A stretch of 14,147 bases of DNA from CAYLJO01 sp964383905 (lineage in GTDB: Bacteria > Acidobacteriota > Blastocatellia > Pyrinomonadales > Pyrinomonadaceae), in contig CAYLJO010000165.1 in assembly GCA_964383905.1 (NCBI GenBank), forward strand, positions 1 to 14,147, written 5' to 3'. Below are positions 1 to 4,971 of the stretch, piece by piece (the first letter of the stretch is position 1; every line of letters starts with the position of its first letter). The translations under genes and the position numbers were made by a program. Below the pieces are notes generated by a model. That model worked only from the letters and a program-made list of their open reading frames with translations, was not told the origin of the DNA and did no database searches.

Positions 1-23
1 TTTCATATCGCTTGTGCTCTATT

Positions 24-39
24 AACCCTCAAGAGGGTT
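24..39. repeat. Short perfect palindrome, weak terminator-like
   Basis: AACCCT (24-29) and AGGGTT (34-39) pair around CAAG, followed by a short T stretch. The stem is only 6 bp. It could be a weak terminator or a remnant of the insertion sequence. Confidence 0.25.
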
Positions 40-55
40 TTGAAATGAGTTCTAG

Positions 56-192
56 ATAATCGCGCAGTTGATCGCCGACCTCACCCTTGATCACCGAATG
101 CTCAAGGATGCGCTCTCAAAAAAGTGGTGGGTGGTGCCGCCAGGCGCGAGGCGGCTTGCTACTTACAGCAGGGCTGTCAAGTCTCGGACTAG
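56..192 (+). mobile_element. IS3-family insertion sequence relic (end of orfA, start of orfB)
   Basis: In one frame, 62-124 reads as the C-terminal end of an IS3-family OrfA: a leucine-rich helix with ADLTLD, then a conserved-looking LKDALSKKW ending. Stops lie just upstream (TAG at 53-55), so the rest of orfA is lost or frameshifted. At 118-124 is AAAAAAG, the type of slippery heptamer IS3 elements use for -1 frameshifting. Reading on in the -1 frame gives KKVVGGAARREAACYLQQ and then QVSD before a TAG at 190-192. This resembles the start of IS3 OrfB (ARRE, then YLQQ, then VSxRRA). Both orf ends and the shift site are in the expected order, so I am fairly confident of the family. No terminal inverted repeat or target duplication could be identified. 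The element is dead. Confidence 0.68.
118..124 (+). other. A6G slippery heptamer of the IS3 relic
   Basis: The heptamer AAAAAAG sits where the orfA-like frame passes to the orfB-like -1 frame. This is the usual programmed frameshift signal of IS3 transposase fusions. It survives although both reading frames are broken within a few dozen codons on each side. Confidence 0.55.
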
Positions 193-550
193 CACGACAC
201 AGAATCCCCGACCAGGCTCATGAGGGTAAGGTCATTCCCGGCCCCCTTAAGTGAGTTATCCCATTCCCAGGGGTTGGATGACCACAGCCCGGGGAGTTCA
301 GGCCCGTAAAAATAGGCAAAGTTTGGGCTATTCCACCGTCATAAATATTGATGCAGTTGAATAGTTCTGTTATGCTCGATAACAAGCTGCCCTGCTTTGC
401 CAGGTCCAGCGGCTCTCACCTACATAAGTCCAAGCGGGCGGCTCACGCCGGCCTGTGGCCGTACACTTGTCCCATTAAAATCCTGGTCAGAAAGCCTGAC
501 TCGCTTGCGCCGAGGCGCGGCATCAACCCCTTCATAGGAGCAATTCTTTA
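193..550. other. Non-coding stretch between the IS relic and the FecR-like gene
   Basis: No convincing gene was seen here. The -1 frame of the insertion sequence stays open for a while after its stop at 192, but I recognise nothing in it. The short open frame at 348-551 has no ribosome binding site, no known motif and low-complexity content, so I do not call it. The region probably holds the promoter and 5' leader of the gene starting at 551. Confidence 0.5.
348..376 (+). promoter_or_regulatory. Candidate sigma-70-like promoter for the FecR-like gene
   Basis: TTGATG at 348-353 and TATGCT at 371-376 are separated by 17 bases, and the -10 is preceded by TGT, giving an extended -10 form. Each hexamer matches the consensus at 4 of 6 positions. 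It would leave a leader of about 165 bases before the ATG at 551. By eye only. Confidence 0.3.
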
Positions 551-1429
551 ATGACTCGAAAAAGCCAAAAGACCTGTATCGTAACCATCCTGCTGCTTCT
601 TTTTTCCCTGGCGCAGGCTAACATAGGCGCGAGGTTGAGAGAGCCGGGCGAAGCTCTGTCTACCGCTATTGCCACACAGGCGCAGATACACCCGATCAGC
701 GCGCGTCTTATCACTCGCGGGAATCGTCCTATTCTCCTCAATAGCGTTAACGCTACGACGAATATAGCCATTATTTCGGGGGCGGAGATTGAGACACCCG
801 ATCAAGTCGGAGCGACCGTTGATTTGGGCCCTCTGGGTAGTATCGACATTGCCCCCAACACAAAGCTGACGGTCGAATACAGCGACGGCCGGGTACGTAT
901 CACGCTTAAGAGGGGCTGCGCGATCCTTAGAACTAACCAGAACGTCGAGGGCTCGGTCGATACCACGCAGGGTACGGCGGCTCGCACCGATTCTTCGAAG
1001 CGCTCGTTCATTGATATCTGTTTCCCGATCGGCGCCCTGCTGCCCCTTATTAATCAGGGGGCGGCGTCGAATGCCGGCGCGGGCGCCAACCTTAGCGCTA
1101 CGGGGCCGTGGCCGAATTCTGATGAGATCCCAAATATGGGGCATGCGCCCGCCCAGCCCGACGGCGTCGGGCGCGCGGATGTTCGCGTATTCGACCAGAG
1201 CGGCAGGCCCGTCAAAGGCGCGCGTGTCAAACTCCAATCGAGAAGAGGGGGAGGCCGTTTATGTGAAGCGTGGGCCCCGACCGATGATCGAGGAGTCGCG
1301 GTTGTGCCCCCGCTGCACGTGGGGGATCTGAAGATGACCATTTCAGCTAAGGGCTACCTGACACAGACGATCAACGTACCCGCGAACGACCTTGCGCAGC
1401 CTGTGCACGTGACACTTGTGAGCAAGTGA
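551..1429 (+). CDS. Secreted FecR-like domain protein with a carboxypeptidase-regulatory-like C-terminal domain
   Basis: The 292-residue product is probably exported. It starts with a basic N-terminus, a hydrophobic core (about 10-20) and a likely signal peptidase site after AQA (21-23). Residues about 50-155 look like a FecR-type beta domain, with VDLGPLGSIDIAPNTKL at 90-106 and two cysteines (123, 157) that could form a disulfide. A Gly/Ala/Asn-rich linker (about 168-205) leads to a C-terminal beta-sandwich (about 208-292) of the carboxypeptidase-regulatory type, recognised by VFDQSGRPVKGARV. The start is supported by AGGAG at 536-540, 10 bases before the ATG. No FecI-type sigma factor or TonB receptor is adjacent, so a classical FecR signalling role is not supported. 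A periplasmic or surface binding or structural role is possible. Function unknown. Confidence 0.8.
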   Translation: MTRKSQKTCIVTILLLLFSLAQANIGARLREPGEALSTAIATQAQIHPISARLITRGNRPILLNSVNATTNIAIISGAEIETPDQVGATVDLGPLGSIDIAPNTKLTVEYSDGRVRITLKRGCAILRTNQNVEGSVDTTQGTAARTDSSKRSFIDICFPIGALLPLINQGAASNAGAGANLSATGPWPNSDEIPNMGHAPAQPDGVGRADVRVFDQSGRPVKGARVKLQSRRGGGRLCEAWAPTDDRGVAVVPPLHVGDLKMTISAKGYLTQTINVPANDLAQPVHVTLVSK

Positions 1430-1447
1430 GGGCACAATCGGTGCGCC

Positions 1448-1467
1448 GGTCTGATGGCTGTCAGACC
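1448..1467 (+). terminator. Hairpin just after the FecR-like gene
   Basis: GGTCTGA (1448-1454) and TCAGACC (1461-1467) form a perfect 7-bp stem with a 6-base loop, 19 bases after the stop codon at 1429. No T tract follows, so intrinsic termination is uncertain. It may protect the 3' end or act with Rho. Confidence 0.35.
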
Positions 1468-1514
1468 TGCACGTGAGAAGCTGCGCATCCGCCAGCAAAA
1501 CCCGCCTGGTCCTG

Positions 1515-1584
1515 TAAGGGCAGGGGCATATCCGCAGCTCAATTCGGCTCGCCGGAGCGGGCCGCGGCCATGCTTCTGCCCTTA
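1515..1584. repeat. Long-range 9-bp inverted repeat in the convergent gap
   Basis: TAAGGGCAG at 1515-1523 and CTGCCCTTA at 1576-1584 are perfect reverse complements, 52 bases apart. They lie between the converging FecR-like and lipoprotein genes. The enclosed bases are GC-rich and could fold further. The rest of the gap (1430-1690) shows no gene that I can support. Confidence 0.4.
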
Positions 1585-1690
1585 TGTTCCCCCGGTTAAA
1601 ATGTATCTGCTTTGATGATTGGAGAAAGGACGTATCTTATTTCGTCAAGTATCCAGCGGCCATCCGACTGCGACGGCATTAGGGAAAAAG

Positions 1691-2134
1691 CTACTGGCAG
1701 ACCTTGCCCTCCGCGGGACGGTAGCCTTTACGCTCCGCCTCCTTCAGCTTCATGGATTCACCGTCCTTTGCTTTGCCATAAAATTTGGAGCCCGGGCAAT
1801 GATAAAGGCCCGATCTTTTGTTAACCCAGACTTCTGCATCAGGGTCTGCAACTTTAGCAGCGCTCGCGTTCTTGTTTGAATTAGTGTTAGCGGCGCTTTT
1901 GTTCGCGTTAATGTTGGCGTTTACATTAGTATTCTTATTCGAAAATTTATTCGTATTACCGTTCTTGTTAGCATTGGCACTCGTTTTCATGTTATTCGCG
2001 TGGGTGGTGTTGCCGGCGTTTGTATTATTCGCATTATTTGCCGCGACGTCATTGATGTTGGCTTTAGAATCACCACAGCCGGTCAACAGACCAGCTGCAA
2101 TAAGTAGTGCCAGAAGAACCGGGCTTCGTCGCAT
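1691..2134 (-). CDS. Small lipoprotein with alternating-Asn linker and Cys-containing C-terminal domain
   Basis: The 147-residue product begins with a lipoprotein signal: basic MRR, a hydrophobic core, and lipobox LTGC with the lipidated cysteine at residue 20. Residues 26-89 are about 40% Asn, and in 54-78 Asn falls at nearly every second residue. This looks like a flexible extracytoplasmic linker. Residues about 101-146 form a compact domain with VWVNKRSGLYHCPGSKFYG, then a GYRPAEGKVC ending, with cysteines at 113 and 146. I associate this YHCPGS...YGK...GYRPA pattern with short secreted hypothetical proteins in soil bacteria, but cannot name a function. The start is supported by AGGAGAA at 2141-2147, about 8 bases before the ATG. 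It is converging with the FecR-like gene and separated by 264 bases from tsaD, so probably has its own promoter, which I could not identify. Confidence 0.8.
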   Translation of the reverse strand: MRRSPVLLALLIAAGLLTGCGDSKANINDVAANNANNTNAGNTTHANNMKTSANANKNGNTNKFSNKNTNVNANINANKSAANTNSNKNASAAKVADPDAEVWVNKRSGLYHCPGSKFYGKAKDGESMKLKEAERKGYRPAEGKVCQ

Positions 2135-2166
2135 TGAGTTTTCTCCTGTAGACGAAAATAGGTTGT

Positions 2167-2227
2167 CAATGAACCGGTGCGGGCCCTGCTACCTGGAGAA
2201 AGCAGTGTCTTTCGCGACGGTTCATTG
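2167..2227 (-). repeat. Nested inverted repeat upstream of the lipoprotein gene
   Basis: CAATGAACC (2167-2175) and GGTTCATTG (2219-2227) are a perfect 9-bp inverted pair. Inside it, CTGCT and AGCAG (about 2188-2207) form a second stem. The structure ends about 33 bases upstream of the lipoprotein start and would form a structured 5' leader if transcription starts further up. It matches no riboswitch known to me. Confidence 0.35.
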
Positions 2228-2272
2228 CATGAAGTTTAAGATACCAGCGAGTCCTGGATTATTCGGAGTACC

Positions 2273-2298
2273 GCCTTTGTATCAGTAACATACAAGGC
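2273..2298 (-). terminator. Possible terminator hairpin downstream of tsaD
   Basis: GCCTTTGTAT (2273-2282) pairs with ATACAAGGC (2290-2298) with one bulged T, leaving a 7-base loop. It lies about 100 bases after the tsaD stop in the direction of transcription. There is no U tract, so it is only a candidate 3' end structure. Confidence 0.3.
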
Positions 2299-2398
2299 TG
2301 CCGCTCCTGACCATCTAATAAGTATGGCTGTAAATGATTCGACCGACCGCGCTGCCTTGATAATTGGCTGAGCGCGACCTCTGAGCTTTCCGCACAAC

Positions 2399-3475
2399 CT
2401 ATAACCTGTACCGCACACCGCTCTGTCGTAACGCCTCATCTTCCACATCCACATTCTGGAGGCGTAACGAAACATCCGCATTAAGGTCAAGACCGGCGCG
2501 TTCGCCGGCTTTGAGCTTGACTGTCCCGGCGACTGCGATCATGGCCGCGTTATCGGTCGAAAGATGTGGTGAAGGAAAATAAACGGGGACGCCCAGCTGC
2601 GACGCCGCCTCGCGCGACGCCTCCCTTAATGCGCCGTTGCAGGCCACGCCCCCGGCAACAATCAGCGTCTTCGGACCCATCTCCGATGCCAGACGCTCCA
2701 TCGTGCCGACCAGCGAGCGCACCACGACGCTCTGAAAACTCGCGGCCAGGTCTTTGATCTCCAGCGAAGGCTCATGGCCATTGGCGACAGGCCGAAGTCC
2801 CGCCTCGCGCACATATTTTGAGACGGCCGTCTTCAGCCCGCTGAAACTGAAATCCGGCCTGCCGTCGCCCATGCGCGGCACCATGAAACGCACCGCGCGG
2901 GGGTTGCCTTCGCGCGCCAGTCGTTCGATGACCGGGCCGCCGGGGTAGCCAAGGCCCAGCATCTTCGCCACCTTATCAAACGCCTCCCCTGCCGCGTCGT
3001 CTCGGGTACGCGCGACGACCCTGTACTTGCCGGGCTGCGGGATAAAAAATAGGTTCGTGTGCCCGCCTGAGACAATGAGCGCCAGGGCCGGGTATTCGAC
3101 CGGCGGGTTCTCGAACGCCACCGAGTAGATATGACCTTCGATGTGATTGACGCCGACGAGCGGTTTTTCCAGAGCGAAAGCCATTGCCTTGGCGTAAGAG
3201 ATGCCGACCAGCAGCGACCCGACCAGACCGGGGCCGGCTGTAACGGCGATGCCATCGATCCTGTCATTCTCGACACGGGCGCGCGTGAAAGCCTCTTCCA
3301 CCACCGGCACGATCTTGTCCAGATGCTCGCGCGAAGCGAGCTCAGGCACCACGCCGCCAAACCTTTTGTGCGTCTCAATCTGCGACGCGATCACCGATGA
3401 AAGCATCTCGCGACCGTCGCGCACAATCGCGGCGGCCGTCTCATCGCAAGAGCTTTCAATACCAAGTACGAGCAT
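2399..3475 (-). CDS. tsaD: tRNA N6-adenosine threonylcarbamoyltransferase TsaD
   Basis: TsaD transfers the threonylcarbamoyl group to A37 of ANN-decoding tRNAs, making t6A, in the cytoplasm with TsaB and TsaE. The 358 residues are close to the usual 330-350 and begin with the typical MLVLGIESSCDETA. The metal-binding HIEGH lies at 111-115, the nucleotide-binding SGGHT at 136-140, and STDNAAM with the third ligand Asp near residue 308, so the active site looks complete. The ATG at 3475 gives the canonical N-terminus, although the ribosome binding site (GTGAAG) is weak. The 200-base gap upstream separates it from the hexapeptide protein, so it may be transcribed on its own. Its partner tsaE is in this window about 5 kb upstream; tsaB is not. 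Confidence 0.97.
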   Translation of the reverse strand: MLVLGIESSCDETAAAIVRDGREMLSSVIASQIETHKRFGGVVPELASREHLDKIVPVVEEAFTRARVENDRIDGIAVTAGPGLVGSLLVGISYAKAMAFALEKPLVGVNHIEGHIYSVAFENPPVEYPALALIVSGGHTNLFFIPQPGKYRVVARTRDDAAGEAFDKVAKMLGLGYPGGPVIERLAREGNPRAVRFMVPRMGDGRPDFSFSGLKTAVSKYVREAGLRPVANGHEPSLEIKDLAASFQSVVVRSLVGTMERLASEMGPKTLIVAGGVACNGALREASREAASQLGVPVYFPSPHLSTDNAAMIAVAGTVKLKAGERAGLDLNADVSLRLQNVDVEDEALRQSGVRYRL

Positions 3476-3562
3476 AATTATTACTTCACTTTAGTGACAC
3501 ATGATCTCGCAACCTATGAAGACTACCGGGACACAAAGAGAGTTCAAACGTGCGGCTCCGTG

Positions 3563-3583
3563 ACGCCTTCTTAGCCGAGGCGT
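3563..3583 (-). repeat. Hairpin in the gap upstream of tsaD
   Basis: ACGCCT (3563-3568) and AGGCGT (3578-3583) form a 6-bp stem with a 9-base loop about 90 bases upstream of tsaD. No T tract follows. It may be a 3' structure of the preceding gene or a leader element. The rest of 3476-3675 shows no gene and no convincing promoter. Confidence 0.25.
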
Positions 3584-3675
3584 TATCCGTATCGAAGGGG
3601 ATGATCTGCCAGGGTATTCTATCAATGTTCATGCGTACCTGCTAGCCGGGTTACAATTTGGCGACATCTGATCCT

Positions 3676-4281
3676 TCAGTCCAGGATTTGATCGCCCAGA
3701 TGCTTGGCTAAAGCTTTCGCGTAGCGGCGTGTGAGCTCCGGCATAAGCGTTTCTCCGGCCGCGGGTCGCTCCATGCCGAAGACCGTGCGCGGGAAATTCA
3801 GCGGCTCCTGAATGGCCCAGATTCGCTCGTGCGCATGGGGTGGCAAAATCTCCGCCGGGTCGCCGACGGCGATCCATCCGATGGGTACTAACGCATCCGC
3901 CGGCAGAACCGTTTTGAGATGCACCACGCCGTTGATCCGGACTTCGGCCCGCGTGCCGATCCGCGCCCCGTTAAAGACGGTTGCGCCCGTCGCGAGAAAG
4001 ACGCTGTCTTCCACCGTGCAGCCGGTCAGGTAAGCGCAGGGTCCGATCAGCACGTGGTCGCCGATCCGGGTCGGATGCCGTGAAGTTGATCGGACCACAG
4101 CCGTCTCCATCACAATGGAGTGCGCGCCGATCTCGACAGGCCCGCCTTCGGCTGTAATAACTGCTCCAAAGAGAACCCGGCTATTCTCGCCGATGGTGAC
4201 ATCACCACAGACTGTGGCCGTCGGGGCGACATAAGCTGATTGCTGGATGTGCGGGCGTTTCCCTTGATGTTCGAGCAACAT
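3676..4281 (-). CDS. Gamma-carbonic-anhydrase-like hexapeptide-repeat protein, probably not a carbonic anhydrase
   Basis: From the ATG at 4281 the product has 201 residues. Residues about 10-150 are left-handed beta-helix (hexapeptide) turns, for example YVAPTATVCGDVTIG near residue 17, followed by a C-terminal helix, as in the gamma-carbonic anhydrase/YrdA group. In active members a GHxxxxHG segment supplies two metal-binding histidines. Here the matching segment IGPCAYLTG has Pro81 and Thr86 instead, and the first His site reads VVRS. Only off-position histidines (69, 76) are nearby. Zinc-dependent CO2 hydration is therefore doubtful, and a scaffold or other ligand-binding role is possible. 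A GTG at 4350 would add 23 basic residues and overlap rsmD by 28 bases. I prefer the ATG because the helix normally starts close to the N-terminus, but neither start has a good ribosome binding site. Confidence 0.85.
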   Translation of the reverse strand: MLLEHQGKRPHIQQSAYVAPTATVCGDVTIGENSRVLFGAVITAEGGPVEIGAHSIVMETAVVRSTSRHPTRIGDHVLIGPCAYLTGCTVEDSVFLATGATVFNGARIGTRAEVRINGVVHLKTVLPADALVPIGWIAVGDPAEILPPHAHERIWAIQEPLNFPRTVFGMERPAAGETLMPELTRRYAKALAKHLGDQILD

Positions 4282-4322
4282 AATTTGGCGTTCCCGGTTT
4301 AGTGTACGCAACCGTCGTTCTG

Positions 4323-4880
4323 TTATTCGTGTTCGTAAAAACTCAAACACGAATCGCCCTGCTTGAGGACACGCCAGCGGCGTATCTCGCCGATTTCATC
4401 TTTCAGTTCGTTCTTATGATGGTGCTCGACGACGAGTATGCCGCTACCGGGCCGTAACAGTGGGCCCTTGCCGAAGGCGGCGAGCACAGGCCGATAGTCG
4501 TTCGCGTAAGGGGGATCGAAGAAGGCTATGTCCCAGGCTTCGCTCCCTCGCGAGATTGCGCGGCGCAGAAACTCTGCCGCCTCACTCATCACCACTTCCG
4601 TCAAATCTTCCGGCACGCCGCACAGATCAAGGTTTGATTCGATCAGACCGCACATCTTTCGCGAGCGGTCAACGAAAGTAACGTGGGCCGCGCCGCGCGA
4701 CAGGGCCTCGATGCCGACCGCTCCCGAGCCGGCGCAGAGGTCCAGAAAGCGAGTGCCATCGATGCGCGGCGCCAGGACATTAAAGAGTGTTTCGCGCAGG
4801 CGATCAGAAGTGGGCCGCACCTGCATGGAGGGCGGGCTCCGCAGGTTTCGCCCGCGATATTTTCCAGCAATTACTCTCAT
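4323..4880 (-). CDS. rsmD: 16S rRNA (guanine(966)-N(2))-methyltransferase RsmD
   Basis: RsmD methylates G966 of 16S rRNA in the 30S subunit using S-adenosylmethionine. The 185 residues are the usual size. The N-terminus MRVIAGKYRGR and RPTSDRLRE (22-30) are typical of the family. The SAM-binding loop is LDLCAGSGAVGIEALSRG (46-63), and the catalytic DPPY is at 122-125. The ATG at 4880 gives the canonical start but has no Shine-Dalgarno sequence: the bases directly upstream belong to the heptad repeat filling the gap to recG. The usual neighbour coaD is absent. The gene probably shares a transcript with recG upstream and perhaps with the hexapeptide protein downstream. Confidence 0.95.
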   Translation of the reverse strand: MRVIAGKYRGRNLRSPPSMQVRPTSDRLRETLFNVLAPRIDGTRFLDLCAGSGAVGIEALSRGAAHVTFVDRSRKMCGLIESNLDLCGVPEDLTEVVMSEAAEFLRRAISRGSEAWDIAFFDPPYANDYRPVLAAFGKGPLLRPGSGILVVEHHHKNELKDEIGEIRRWRVLKQGDSCLSFYEHE

Positions 4881-4881
4881 G

Positions 4882-4968
4882 AGTCTGGAGTCAAATGAGT
4901 CCAGAGGGTCTGGAGGCTAAAGCCGCATGATCTGGACTTCAGACTCCAGACTCTCAAGACTCCAGACT
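4882..4968. repeat. Heptad-repeat palindrome filling the recG/rsmD gap
   Basis: On the minus strand the gap holds imperfect 7-base units of the form AGTCTGG/AGTCTGA. GACTCCAGACT occurs at 4942-4952 and 4958-4968, and its reverse complement AGTCTGGAGTC at 4882-4892, giving an 11-bp perfect stem with 4942-4952. A second pair, AGTCCAGA (4898-4905) and TCTGGACT (4931-4938), nests inside. The element starts 3 bases past the recG stop and ends 1 base before the rsmD start codon. It may fold in RNA as a stem covering the rsmD initiation region. Confidence 0.7.
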
Positions 4969-4971
4969 GGT

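Noticed and set aside
348..551. 67-codon open frame before the FecR-like gene
   Set aside because: No ribosome binding site, no motif, and it overlaps the candidate promoter and leader of the real gene.
2164..2169. TTGACA just upstream of the lipoprotein gene on the minus strand
   Set aside because: At 17 bases downstream lies the ribosome binding site, with no -10 hexamer.
1818..2288. Hydrophobic plus-strand open frame resembling a membrane protein
   Set aside because: It is the antisense of the Asn-rich lipoprotein; Asn codons read backwards give Leu, Val and Ile.
2236..2490. 84-codon minus-strand frame across the tsaD end and the gap
   Set aside because: Its first part is the out-of-frame tsaD C-terminus, and the remainder has no start signal or known domain.
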